From Styela clava (lineage: Eukaryota; Chordata; Ascidiacea; Stolidobranchia; Styelidae): 64,000 nt of DNA. Below the pieces are notes generated by a model. That model saw nothing but the letters and a program-made list of their open reading frames with translations. It made no database searches and was not told the origin of the DNA. The stretch lies in assembly GCF_964204865.1 (NCBI RefSeq), contig NC_135261.1, positions 1,612,001 to 1,676,000 on the forward strand, written 5' to 3'. The translations under genes and the position numbers were made by a program. Positions 33,138 through 44,700 of this stretch are shown piece by piece (positions within the stretch are counted from its first letter, which is position 1; each line of letters opens with the position of its first letter).

Positions 33138-33446
33138 CAGGGCTACTCAACTGGCGGTCCGAATCCGGACCTTTCGAGTATTTGATTCGGACCGCACCTA
33201 ATTCTTTAGTTTGGATCATTAGCCCCGCTTTTTGAAGTTCCCTTTTATAAAAGACTTTCATAGTTTTGAATATATATGTAAAGAAATATAACACCATAAT
33301 AAACAATCTTGATTAGCTAATAATCATTAGCCGGTCGAGGAAGTGTGCGAATAAGGATGCCGAAATATGATTTCTGGAAAGACCGGACCCAAATAATTTT
33401 GAAGTTTCGTATGCGGATCTTCGATGAAAATAGTTGAGTGGCCCTG
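33138..33446. mobile_element. hAT MITE, 309 bp, perfect 8-bp target duplication
   Basis: Terminal inverted repeats CAGGGCTACTCAACT (left) and CAGGGCCACTCAACT (right, reverse complement). Exact duplications GTATATAG at 33130-33137 and 33447-33454. Paired GGTCCGAATCCGGACC-like motifs lie inside the left end. Confidence 0.95.
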
Positions 33447-34005
33447 GTATATAGAATAGGCTGGGATTTATTGTGTGATGATATTTACTAACTGTTCTGT
33501 ATCTTATTTAGTTATTTAATCCCGTAATCTATCAATATTTGAAATCAAACTCAAAATAATTTTTAGTCAAACTCTGTCAGTCTGTGTCTACAAACTCAGT
33601 GCTGCAGTGTGCTATTCTCAAACTCATATTCCAGTATTCAGTTGAGCCACAAACACTGTAGGCATTTTGTGAGTGCTATTGCCGTATTTTCTGTCGTGTT
33701 TTCAAGCGGAATATTACAAAAAAGTTCTTTTAGTTCGTGTGAGGTGTTGGGTTCAAAAGTTCAGTGGTTCAAGGCTGATGTTCAGTGGTTCAAGTGAGTG
33801 GGGACTGATTGTTACGAGTTTGCATTGCAAATTGTAGGAGAACCGGGACGTGGTACTTGACAGTGGTGGTTGAGTATAAACGTAGCGCAATTTCGAGACT
33901 CCAATCCGTGCGTTACAGGTACGTCGTTTATAAAATGACCATAGTTCATAACAATTTTAACGTAACTATCGGTTTTCGGGAAATTTTTTATACAGAAAGC
34001 ACAGT

Positions 34006-35905
34006 GGAGATTTGGTGGGATATGTAGACTACGGTGACGAAAAACTTACAAGCTTAGTTTCAGATACTAACGCGGTTGCAAGTCAAATACTAGCGGTCTA
34101 TCTCAGAGGTAGGAGGTATCAGCGTATAAATCTTGGTTCAGGCTCATAACAATACATTATTGAATTTTTCCAATAGGTGTGACCAACAATTCATTAGACC
34201 GTCTAATCGCATATTAGCCAACTATTGGAATTAATTCAGATGTATGGTTTGTGCTCCTGTTAAAAGTTCTTCAGCAGTCACAAATAATAACCGGTAATGC
34301 AATAATTGGAGTTGTAGGTAAGTCAACGAAAGCCATGGTTATTGGTACATGGTTGTATTACTTGTATATCGACTTTAGGGCTGGGCATTTCGAATCGAAT
34401 GGTGAAGTTATATTTTTATTTATTGATTTTTGGTTTACAGGGGTCGGTCTTCCCTCCAGCAAAAAATGTTTTACGAATTTATGCCAAGCTGAAGACGGCG
34501 TACCGAAATACAGAAAGAAAAATCCCTGCAATTTGAATAAGTGCCATCCCCCATAGTATGGTTTAAACATATTCAATTGAGTTTTGTTTTTTCTTTTGTT
34601 TTTGTTTTCCTCTCTGTTAGTTTTGTTAATTTATTTTCGGTGTATGCTACTTCAGCTCAATCGTTTAAAAAATGGTAATTTTATATTTTTTTAAAGGCTG
34701 TGACTGACTCGATGACCTAACGGTCGCTTCGTCACAGCCTCGTCACAATGCCTTGGAAATTAATTTTGAAATATTGTATGTTGTATTTTGATTTTGACAT
34801 TGTTGACGAAATAAAATACTACTACTACTAGTACTGCAATTGTAGCAGTCAGTTTTTAGGCAAATACGATATCGCTACTTACGTTAATTTATTCTTATAT
34901 ATTAAGGAACATCTATTTCATAAATGATCCTCCACATTTGATAAAAACCGTTAGAAACAATATTATGTCACCCCACCGAGATTTTTGGAATAATGGACCG
35001 ATTGCCTGGAATCCAATACAAGAAACGGTAAATGCGGATATGATGCTCCCTCTGAGAAAATTTCCAAAACTTACTCATGCCCATGTCACACCAACAAGCT
35101 ACGAAAAACTGAAAGTTAATCTGGCAGCACAGGTCGGTTTTTGCCAAAATGACAATGTATATATGTATAATATAACATATTTTTTTTTTTTTTTCAATCA
35201 AAGCAGTCTATTTCATACTGGTCTTATCTGCATCTGTCGGATTCGAAATGTATAAAAGAGGATACAAGCTTTTTTCTGAGTTGATATTTAACATTTATTA
35301 TTGATTGGTTCGATTTAATGAACCGTGACCACTGGAGAAAGAGAAAAGAACATTCAGCGCCGTACACGGATCCCAACGATGCACGGTTAAAGTGGCTCAC
35401 ATCAGATTTTTTTGGTAAGTTTAAATGTCGGGCCAAAACATTCATTGAAAGTATTGTGATGGATGCCAAAATAATAATACGCGAACATGTTATAACAGAT
35501 ATGGCTTTCCTCAAATTGCAATTTCATGTAATCTGTTTATTTCCCAGAATATATAACGGCTTGGAGACAACGCGCCGGAAGCAGGCCAGATTTTTCTGGA
35601 GCAATGCTTTTCACAAAGAGCACTGAAGAGGGTTTGTTTTCAACATCAATTGCCATGGCGTCACTGATAAAAGATTGCCTAAATGTACATAAAGCGCCCT
35701 ATATCATCACCAGACGTTGTAATCAAGGTTAGTTTCTATCACATCAAAAATATGTTACACATGGACGAAACTGCAAGTAAATATTTAAATAAATAATATT
35801 CCAGATTGTTTGGAGTCCTACTTCGGTCACCAGAGGTGCATTGAAGGAGGAGCAATAATCCCACGGTGGTGATTTTGGCTACAACGCCAATACAATACGG
35901 TCTCG
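34006..35905 (+). pseudogene. P-element/THAP9-like transposase, spliced and decayed
   Basis: Exon-like frames with splice sites: 34006-34108 (GDLVGYVDYGDEKL .. VASQILAVYLRG), 34907-35132 (NDPPHLIKTVRNN .. LPLRKFPKLTHAHVTPTS), about 35285-35414 (NRDHWRKRKEHSAPYTDPND .. LTSDFF), 35548-35727 (EYITAWRQRAG .. SLIKDCLN) and from 35805 (DCLESYFGHQR .. then NNPTV and DFGYNANTIRSRES in shifted frames). Phases across the GTAAGT donor at 35415 and the acceptor at 35547 match. GFVD/GYVD, DPPHLIKT and LESYFGxQR are hallmarks of P-type transposases. The last exon has two frame changes and a stop. The first THAP exon and part of the GTP-binding region are missing. Confidence 0.75.
34685..34835 (+). mobile_element. 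LINE 3' terminus (tail family 2) with ACT microsatellite
   Basis: Carries GATGACCTAACGGTCGCTTC (stem GACC/GGTC at 34714-34725) and ends GTTGACGAAATAAAATACTACTACTACTA. It matches the layout of the tails at 16524 and 30344. It sits in an intron position of the P-type transposase. Confidence 0.75.
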
Positions 35906-35999
35906 CGAGAGTGTGTAAGATTCCTAAATTTTACTATAAAGATAAAGCTTCATTTCGAATTAGGCAAAGTATTGCAAAAAAACTACTATTTCCGATCTG

Positions 36000-37170
36000 T
36001 ATCTCTCCACTCTGTTTTTTCTTTAAGAGACTGCCTTAGCGAACATTTGCCACTTGTGCAACCACTGCTAAGCATTTCAGCATAACCGAAACTTATGCTG
36101 ATTATATATAAGCGACAAATCTTTTCAATACCTCGTATTGTTGCATTGACTTCATCAGTCTCAGAAGAATGCACTAAATAGGAGAAGTCATTATTTTCTG
36201 AATTGGTACGACCTTTAGCCTTGTTGCAAAACATTCATTCATTATTTTCTGTAGATTCATTAAAAAATGAACAATGGAAGGACTTGCAGCCCACAGTCCC
36301 CCTCTATCGTGGCATTTTTAAGCGTCAGGAAGCTGTTCATTCGCCATCTTCTTAATGAAGTTTATAAAATTTGTAACATCATTTAAGCGGAATCACTACA
36401 GACAATGAAGGGAAATGAGGAAATGTTCCAAAAATATGAATGGCTAAAAAATCTGATTGAAGCACCCCAGAGGATATTTTCTGCTATTTACTGTTATTGT
36501 TTGCTATATATTTTATACTAAAAATGACACCATATTTGATAACTATGGTAGCTGTGTTGTTTGTATATGTACGTGATTATTCTTATGTCATTATTTGTTG
36601 TTATTCATATTAGTTAATGTTTGCTATATGTTGTGAACAGTAAGATTCGACAAATCTGGTAGCTATGTCGTATATGTACATAATTATACTTATTTGATTA
36701 TTATGTAGAGACACACAAACATTCAACATATAGTTTTCACCATATAGACATATAGGCGACACAATAACATTTGATTCGAACAACTGAAAAAAAAGTTTCA
36801 CAATAAACTGAGCATAGAACGCTAGGACATGTAATCTAGTGAACAGGGTTTATCAAGCGAACAGAGGTACCGTATTATGACCTAAATATTCATACTCTTT
36901 CGACTATGGACCTTTCCTCGACATCAAAACATCCGTATTTTCAACCAATCACAAGCGAGCAGATGTAAACAAACATTCTCCGCTGAAAAGTCGCTCAGAC
37001 AACTTTGGACGCGTTCCGCACATGTTGCTGACGGTTTAGGGAGATCTTTGTCCTTTTTTTCGCTTTTTGTTCTCTTCACAGGGCTGCGAGAATTAGAAAG
37101 CGGTAATACTGTATGTTACTTGTTGCAAATCACGTTCACGAAATCTATATATCGATACTAAAAGGATGTA
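36000..37170. other. No gene recognised; contains a diverged direct repeat
   Basis: GCTATATATTTTATACTAAA .. GTAGCTGTGTTGTTTGTATA at 36500-36600 and a similar block at 36616-36712 appear to be an old duplication of about 110 bp. A short open stretch on the plus strand near 36310 could be the decayed end of the P-type transposase, but I cannot confirm it. Confidence 0.4.
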
Positions 37171-37404
37171 CAGGTACGGTACCGTACAGGTCAACCAACT
37201 GCTATTTCGAACCAAAAAATAGTAGACAGTTATGCTGATGCAATCAAGGGTACCGGTAGCCTACCGTATGTCCATACGAAAGAATTCGCCTTCGATCGAT
37301 GTTGCATTTTTATTAAACAGAATCTACTAGTGAATTATTTTGGTAGACTAACTCTTTGGATATGGTATTTGCCGGTCTGACAACCGGTACCGGTACGGTA
37401 CCCC

Positions 37405-37954
37405 TGCCGTTCAAATGGAGTAAGATTTGTGCTATTTCCGAAGCTACATATTGACCGCTTAAAAGCAATGAGGTGGATGAAGGAATGCAACAGGCCTCAC
37501 AGTCCATTCAATCTAGGAAAAATCACCAGAAATGCATACGTGTGTATCAAGGTAGGCCAACATTAATGTTGTTTTCGATACCTATGATATATTCAATATG
37601 TTAATTCTTATATGAAATAAATTTTCATACAAGCAATGCGTTCCATCATGCATTTTCATGGAGGCGATGGACCAACTGATGAATACCCTGACACTATATC
37701 AGATTCTTATTGCCCAACAAAAAGGCACCAACAAATTGTGAGGTAAGGATTACTTATACCATAATTCAACTTTGCATCATAATTTAACAGGATCTGTCAC
37801 CAGATACTTTATTTGATACAGAGACGTGCGAATCTGACGAAAGTGAGAAAGGATTGTCAGGGATCCAACCAGATCTGCCCCCAGACTCTTTAGTTGAAAC
37901 TACCTCAAGTGCCACTGAAGAAAATGACAGCGCTTTGTCAGACAGCAGAAAATT
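37405..37954 (+). pseudogene. THAP-domain exons (partial, N-terminal part of a P-type or THAP protein)
   Basis: Frame 37405-37551 reads CRSNGVRFVLFPK, then MRWMKECNRPHSPFNLGKIT and YVCIK, followed by a GT donor: the second half of a THAP C2CH zinc finger. About 100 bp on, HFHGGDGPTDEYPDTI (37651 onward) gives the missing C-x2-H histidine and the usual THAP-transposon linker, but the splice phase does not fit cleanly. A third exon, 37791-37954, is acidic (DLSPDTLFDTETCESDESEK) with AG and GTAAGC boundaries. The first Cys pair lies beside a GGTACCGGTACGGTACC run that may have disrupted it. It could be the 5' end of another P-type element. Confidence 0.6.
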
Positions 37955-37962
37955 GTAAGCAA

Positions 37963-38600
37963 GCATCATCATCATTTTATTATGGTTCTCTGGCATAAAA
38001 CAACACAAAAAGTCAACATGCAAACAAAATGCAGAGAAAACTGGAAGTCGAGCATAACTTAAAATAGATTTCAAAAAGTACGCGGCTACCTACTAGAAAA
38101 AGAAATAATAATAAAAAAAAGGGCACTGAAGAATTAACAAGAATCAGAATCGGGCAACACTTTTAACATAATTCGAAATGAGAAAACACATACTTCCTAC
38201 AGCATTGGTGTCATATTTGCTAACTGTAAAAATGATGAATAAAGAAGGAAAATTAATATTGGATAGAATAGGATTCACATATTTATCCCGGGGAGAGGAA
38301 AGCCGATAAGACGGCTTATCCATATGGCGAACCACGGCCTCTCGTCCGGTTACCATTCCAAGTCAGGTATGGGATTAGTTATATTGTTTGTTTTCGGAAG
38401 CATGGACTTGGTGGTGGAGGAAGCCGTAACCGACCAGCGGTTACGTGAACCACCCAACGACGGCGAGGAGTCCAGCAATCCTCTCGCACATAACCATCCC
38501 TGCATGGGATTCGAACCTGCGAACCCATAGTTTCTTGGGGTATCCAGGTTTCAGTGAGTGCAGGAGTGAGTTAAACGATGGCGGAACATACGACTGCGAC
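37963..38600 (-). mobile_element. tRNA-like SINE on the minus strand
   Basis: On the minus strand, GGTTCGAATCCCATGC at about 38502-38517 is a clear tRNA B-box/T-arm. Upstream, CCCCAAGAAACTATGGG can form an anticodon-like stem. A GC-rich body follows (GTTGGGTGGTTCACGTAACC, GGTTACGGCTTCCTCC). The 3' end is AATAAAATGATGATGATGC at about 37963-37985, a LINE-like tail with GAT repeats. The exact 5' end and A box are uncertain. Confidence 0.6.
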
Positions 38601-38639
38601 TCTGTGACGAAAGAAGAAGACTGTAGAACTCGTAGCTTG

Positions 38640-39540
38640 TGAACTGCGAACTATTAATAATGTTTCACGACAAGATGACGCAGAAATAGACGCTGGTACA
38701 GGCATTCAGGAGAGTTAGGGCAACCAGGAAAAAAGAGGTATACACGTGAGTATTGCGGACCTCCCAGCCCCTAGAAGAAAGGAAGGTAAGATAAGAGTAT
38801 CTGTTCCTGCTAGTAAAGCTACAAGAAACTTACCAAACAGCCACTCCTTATAAACTTCGCAGTGATTAGAAAAAGTAGAAGAATCCCAAAACTCGAATAT
38901 TGGGATGCAAAGTGAGTGAGTTTTACTGATAACCTGCCTAACGGATCGACATATTTGCTTAAAGACATGGAAAACTACGGTCTCAACTTTCTTGCAGAAA
39001 TGGAGTAAGAAGAGGATATTTGTAGAAATTTATTATGATGTGATGACCCAGTCTGTCCTGCGACTGACAAAGCAAGCTATACAGTCGACACTAATATTAG
39101 GTTGATCTCTGGTTTGCGAAACGCGTTTATCTGGGTAATTCAATACTATTAGAATCCGAGATAATGTATAAACATTGTGGAAAATTCAGACGCCCGAAAT
39201 GAATTTTTGGAGTTTACCGTTTTTAGCTCTTGTTTACAATTGTGTGTGTAAATGTGTTCGTGGATGTTGCAGTCTTTCGGAGGCAACCGGGAAATGTTCA
39301 GGTCACTGATCGACAGAATCTTTTTACTGGATGCGTGACACAATTATATTATACGTAATTATATATGTTTTTATTTTGCAGGTAATTATGTTTTTCGCCA
39401 AAACTGAGGAAGAACAAAGACATAAATTGGCTTTGACAAAATATATTTTGTCACTGCACTATTTGACTCAGGGCCTTAGTATCAAAGCGTTTTTAATATT
39501 ATTTCTTACCTTTTAGAGTTCTTTAGTATATAACGTGATT
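38640..39540. other. No gene recognised
   Basis: About 0.9 kb without a convincing frame or element terminus. A short AG/GT-flanked stretch ending GGGAAATGTTCAG at about 39301 might be an exon, but support is weak. Confidence 0.4.
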
Positions 39541-39556
39541 ACTGAAATAGCTAAAA

Positions 39557-39711
39557 ATGAAAAGGGCAAAGTGGTTTTTGTCTGATGAAATTGAGGCACT
39601 GGTAGCTGGAGTTGCCCAACACCGTCAACAAGTGTGTGGGGCTTCGGCGCTTACTCTGAGAGTGTCACGACACAAGCAAAAGAGCAGCGTGGAAAAATAT
39701 TTCAAACAAGG
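39557..39711 (+). CDS. Candidate exon of unknown gene, basic, SANT/Myb-like start
   Basis: From ATG 39557 the frame reads MKRAKWFLSDEIEALVAGVA, then HRQQVCGASALTLRVSRHKQ and SVEKYFKQ, ending at a GTATGT donor. The KRAKW..DEIEALVAGV start faintly resembles a Myb/SANT helix, but I do not recognise the protein. It precedes the duplicated exon-like modules at 40.1-43.2 kb and might be the first exon of that gene. Confidence 0.35.
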
Positions 39712-40109
39712 TATGTACGAAGTATGGAAGTTTATGAAAACTACAGAATGCTATAAGTTAAATTTTTGATAGGTTTACTGGTGGGATAGCACTTGTTATC
39801 ATCTATCGAAGCTTGATAGAAAAAGATTAGCATGAACTTGTTTTAAAGTAGTCCTAAAATTGATAATTTACACTATGAAAAATTCAATCAATTTAGAATA
39901 TTCCCAGTACCAGTACTTTCAAAATGATTTGCGGTTAAGGCGCTGACTTCCTAGCTAGAGTTTTAAAGTTCATTAAACGTACTTTGACTTTGTTGCCTAG
40001 AAATTCACGTCACTAAATCGTCACAGACAACGAAACCGCCAGTCTGATTATGTTACTGAATTAGCTAAGGGTTTGTCAATTTTGAGGCAAAAATATTTTT
40101 TTTTTCACA

Positions 40110-41105
40110 ATCAGAGTACCCGACTCAGAACTCTAAAAATTGGACCATTTAAAATCTACTCTCCTAAAAAATTTGCATATGACTCACTCACGACACCAGG
40201 TTGATGGAAATTTTGACTCCAGCATAAAAACCTCATTTGTCTATAGAGAATTTTCGGTCAACATGAGACATAAACTGCGGTCTCGATTCCTTCGCTCTGA
40301 CTCAATAGCGACACCATCACTTATCGTGTCTCCATCACTTATTTTCCAATAACTCGCTAACTATACGAAACAATTCATTCAAAATCACTGGGCTTCTGGT
40401 CCGAGATATGGTGGATACAAATGCAAAATTTGGAGCATATTCAGCCTTGCTTTCGTGAGTACGAAAGTATCTAACAGACAAATACCTATCAACATACTTA
40501 CAGATCGAGATCGATAAGTAATAATTGCAACTTATATAGAATATATATGTATATCATGCAGCTATTGACATAATACACTCAGATAGTGAGGGTTCGCGAC
40601 GATCGGATGACACTCACTGTGAAGTAAAAAGACATAGACTGACACCTAAAGAAAACAGTAACCTGAAAAAGTAATTTTGCTTTCAGTTACTTATAAGTAT
40701 TATTTTCATCAAGTAAAAAATTAATAATTTGAAGAGTTTTTTTTACCATTGCCAACAAAGAGTATTATTTTTAGTATGGTATTGTGGGTGAAGCAAGCAC
40801 TTGCATGATATGAAAAAGACAACAACGTCTTTCAATTCCAAGATGACAATCCTCAAAAAGTATCTATGTGGTAAAACTCCTGTACAATGGTAAGTTTTCT
40901 TAAATCCCGCTGTTTTCATAATCAATGCTGTGATCTGTCGACAAGGTGTGCTTGCAAAGGTTCAAATTTCAAAAATACTTAATCCAATTTGAGTTCCGTA
41001 CCATAGCTGACAAATTCAGGTACTGAGAGCGTTGATAGCTCTTCAAGCTAATGATTGACCTATTCTGAGTATAAGATTAAAAAAATATAGTTTAAACATG
41101 TCGCA
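40110..41105 (+). repeat. Segmental duplication, copy 1, with exon-like frames
   Basis: Collinear with 42378-43185 over about 0.8-1 kb. It contains a frame 40559-40671 flanked by CAG acceptor and GTAATT donor (IDIIHSDSEGSRRSDDTHCE, then VKRHRLTPKENSNLKK) and a second frame 40820-40890 ending at a GTAAGT donor. Function is unknown; the acidic/serine then basic composition suggests a nuclear linker. Confidence 0.65.
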
Positions 41106-41849
41106 ATGCGCCAGTTATTCTCATAGATAGGATGGATTAGGTCGCGTTTGGGCATTTTACGTACTCTTTAACTTTTCGAAGAGAGATTGCATGTTGGGAT
41201 ATGTTTGTAATTTTTATAACAAATTGTGTAATTGTATACTTCTTGCTGCCCGGTTTTATTTACATCGTTGTAAGATACAGAAAAAGAAACAACTGTTCAA
41301 TGATTTTACCACATATCTGTGGTAGACTACTAACTTGTTTTTAGCTAATACCTTCTGATATCAGGGCCACGAGGTGGTGATGTGAATATTCATGATGATT
41401 TATGTTTATTTTGACAATTACTTTCTTTCAAATATATCTTTCAATTTCAAGTAATTGAATAATTAAAAAGAGCACACAAGTTTGTGCTGCGCACGAAACA
41501 TGCATCTACGCCAAGAAAACAAAGCGCCAGAACCACCGACTATTGACATACTGATTCAATAAACTCTGGATCTGTGAAAACCTTGAATGTTTGTTTTTTT
41601 CACGAATGTAAGTGAACATAGGGTAGAAACTGTTTCACTACACAAGAAATATCTGAAATATAAAATAGAATGTTTTTAACTAACTGACATTCATTTGCCT
41701 TCATAGTGGTAATAATTATGCAATTTTCTTTTGAACAGTTCAGATATTCTGCAATTAAATAATATTTCCGAACATAAAGCCAACTATTCAACCATTTTCC
41801 ATCAATAAATATGATATTTTCTTGCAGAAATGTTCTGCCTACATCTCCT

Positions 41850-42332
41850 GTCACTGAGTTACCATCTGTCACTGAGTTATCATCTGTCACTGAGTTATCA
41901 TTTGTTACTGAGTTATCATTTGTCACTGAGTTATCATCTGTCACTGAGTTACCACCTGTCACTGAGTTACCATCTGTCACTGAGTTATCATCTGTCACTG
42001 AGTTATCATTTGTTACTGAGTTATCATCTGTTACTGAGTTATCATCTGTCACTGAGTTATCATCTGTCACTGAGTTATCATCTGTCACTGAGTTACCAAC
42101 TGTCACTGAGTTATCATCTGTCACTGAGTTACCATCTGTCACTGAGTTATCATTTGTTACTGAGTTATCATCTGTCACTGAGTTATCATCTGTCACTGAG
42201 TTATGATCTGTTACTGAGTTATCATCTGTCACTGAGTTACCATCTGTCACTGAGTTATCATCTGTCACTGGGTTATCATCTGTCACTGGGTTATCATCTG
42301 TCACTGAGTTATCATCTGTTACTGGGTCACTT
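41850..42332. repeat. 18-bp minisatellite, about 26 units
   Basis: The unit GAGTTATCATCTGTCACT is repeated about 26 times with point variants (TTTGTT, ACCATC, ACCACC). The period is a multiple of three, so the frames stay open: plus strand VTELSS (broken once by TGA at about 42207) or LSYHLS, and minus strand NSVTDD. On the plus strand it is preceded by TTCTTGCAG at 41820-41828 and followed by GTTAGT at about 42337, so it could be an exon coding hexapeptide repeats. Confidence 0.9.
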
Positions 42333-42377
42333 GAAGGTTAGTCAGTTTTATAGCAAGAATTTTTGTTTTTTTACAAG

Positions 42378-43185
42378 CAGAGTACCCGACTCAAAACTAA
42401 ATTTTGGACCATTTGAAATCTACTATGCTAAAAAAATTTCACTCACGACTCCAAGTTGATGGAAATTTCGACTACAGCATAAAAACCTCATTTGTTTACA
42501 GAGAATTTTCCGTCAACATGAGACTTCACAGATTTCCACTTCACCAAATCTCTCGACACGAAGCGTTCGACATCTGCGCCTAATTCCATGCTAAGGATCA
42601 AATAATTGCAACTTATATAGAATATATATATATTTCATTCAGCCATCGATATAATACACTCAGATAGTGAGGGTTCGCGACGATCGGATGACACTTACTG
42701 TGAAGTAAAGACATAGACTGACACCTAAAGAAAACAGTAACCGGAAAAAGTAATTTTGCTTTCAGTTACTTATAAGTATTATTTTCATCGAGTAAAAAGT
42801 TAACAATTTGAGTTTTCACCATTGCCAGCAAACATAGTATTATTTTTCGTATGGTATTGTGGATAAATGGAGCACATGCATGATATGAAAAACGTCTTTC
42901 AATTCCAAGATGACAACCCTAAAAAGTATCTACGTGGTAAAATTCGAAGAATAATATCTTCCTGTAGGGTGGTAAGTTTTCCCAAATCCCGCTGTTTCCA
43001 TAATGCTGTGATCTGTCGACAAGGTGTTCTTGTAATGGTTTAAATTTCAAAAATACTTAACCCGATTTGAGTATTCGTACCATAGCTGACAAATTCAGGT
43101 ACTGAAAGCGTTGATAGCTCTTCAAGCTAATGATTGACTTATTCTAAGTGTAAGATTAAAAAAATATAGTTTAAACATGTCGCAA
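42378..43185 (+). repeat. Segmental duplication, copy 2
   Basis: Diverged copy of 40110-41105, about 2.1-2.3 kb downstream. The HSDSEGSRRSDDT frame recurs at about 42650 but a 2-base loss within the GTAAAAAGACAT stretch shifts it. The following exon-like frame also recurs with a longer 3' end (..KYLRGKIRRIISS) before GTAAGT. Confidence 0.7.
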
Positions 43186-43187
43186 TC

Positions 43188-43300
43188 AGAGATGTACCGA
43201 TACCAGTTTTGTCGTCCATACCGATCCGATACCAACTGAAAACGCCGATATTACAAAGCGGCCGATATTTCGATACTATGTAAATAGTGCCTCGCGTGTG
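43188..43300 (+). mobile_element. Possible hAT left terminus (solo)
   Basis: CAGAGATGTACCGATACCAG followed by CATACCGATCCGATACC resembles a hAT-type terminus. No right partner was found. Confidence 0.3.
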
Positions 43301-43315
43301 CAGGGCAGACGGGTT

Positions 43316-43990
43316 AAAACACTGCTCCGCGAAGCATTTCCAGGGGGTCCGCGAATAAATTAAAATTTTAGGAAATTATTTGCAGTTTAACATCGTTTTT
43401 TTTTTTGTAATACGATCGAACATTTGCTGCCTATGACAATAGCCTACAAAAACTATTTTGATTTATCTCCCGTAGACCTATTGTGACAAATACGAGTTAT
43501 GACATGACAATGATAAATACGAGAACGCAGCTACAGTGATCACTTTCTCAGTTTTGGTGCGCCATATTGCCGTCGTGCCCGAAAGTATCGATGGAACATG
43601 GAAGCATTACGTGTTATTGTTCCATTCGCCTCCACTTACCTTTGTGAAAATGAATTTTCTGCTCTCGTTCCTATCAAATCCAAGGCTCGTAACCAACTAA
43701 ACGTCGAAGACGATATGCGTCTATCGTTATCAAGAACACGACCACGTATTTCAAGACTTGCTTCTGATATGCAACAGCAGACATCCCATTGAGTGTATTC
43801 GATTTGACAAAATAAATGAAAATGTCCACTAGTTTGGTGTTATTTTTGACTTGGTCAAATATGTATGGAACATTAGGTTGTTGTTTAAGCTATAAACTAA
43901 ATTTTAAATAAAAAACTTTTGAGGAGTCCGCGACCGCTTTGAGAGCATCAGAAGGGCCCGCAAAGACAAAAAGGTTGAGAACCACTGTTC
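43316..43990 (+). mobile_element. Internally deleted ZBED-type hAT with C-terminal transposase fragment
   Basis: The right terminus AAAAAGGTTGAGAACCACTG ends at about 43985. GGTCCGCGAATAA near the left and GAGTCCGCGACCGC near the right are paired subterminal motifs. Inside, 43598-43792 encodes the hAT C-terminal dimerisation end: ALRVIVPFASTYLCENEFSA, then RNQLNVEDDMRLSLSRTRPR and a stop. The left end is degraded and no target duplication was seen. Confidence 0.6.
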
Positions 43991-44149
43991 TATAGTCTTT
44001 CGGGCTGCAGTGAACAACCAGTACAAATTATCAAAAGAAAATTGGATCTTTGCTAGTACCATCTACAGTTGACCTTTTATTGCAAAAGACAAAAGGAGGA
44101 ATTTTAAAAATAACCATATTTGGGACCAGAATGGAGTCACATTGATGTG

Positions 44150-44700
44150 AAGTCATCTCTATCAGTTCTGAAAGACTAGATAAACAGAAAATATATCTTC
44201 AGGCTGTAGCGGATAACCAGTACAGGTTAGTGTTTTTTCTTTTAATTCTTACCAGTATAAGTTTTTATTTCAATCACATGTATGGTTTGACCAGAGCTAC
44301 AATTTTATATTATTTGGCTTGCTACCGGATGTCAGATACAAAAGTGTAAAGATGTCATATAGCCTCCACGATGCCACAGTACATCTATAGGAAATCGCAA
44401 TGTCTCCAAAGGTAAGAAATGTTGAGCATTACAAATTCCTAAGTGTTTGAATCTTACTAAATATACAATTCTGATTCACGTTCATATAACCATCAGGCAT
44501 CAATAGAGATTCGTTGGTGATAGTTACCCCTATTGGCTTGACTACTAAGTGCATTCTCTAGGTCTGGCCCTATACACAAACAAGAGGTGTAACGAACACA
44601 AACAGTGAGATAATTACCGTATCTTCGACAGGTGCTTATCAGATGCCTAAATAGGACTGTTGAGGTATTTTCGCAGGTACCGGTATTTATGACTGTGGCT
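44150..44700 (+). repeat. Paralogous module (pairs with 56850-57250)
   Basis: CCAGAGCTACAATTTT, TTGGCTTGCTACCGGATGTC, AAAGATGTCATATAGCCTCC, CACGATGCCACAG, CGCAATGTCTCCAAAGGTAAG and TTCTGATTCACGTTCAT occur in the same order at 56865-57090; part of it occurs again at 55460-55560. The ATGTCTCC(A)AAG/GTAAGAAA segment looks like an exon end with donor. Confidence 0.7.

Noticed and set aside
38490-38600. A functional tRNA gene on the minus strand
   Set aside because: A B-box is present but a full cloverleaf and acceptor stem are not; the downstream body and GAT-repeat tail indicate a SINE.
41600-42304. A 234-codon minus-strand frame through the 18-bp repeat
   Set aside because: Its length is explained by the repeat period being a multiple of three; it has no promoter, start or splice support. 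The plus-strand reading has splice-like flanks and is preferred.
41851-42332. A CRISPR-like array
   Set aside because: The 18-bp units are contiguous with no unique spacers, and this is animal nuclear DNA.
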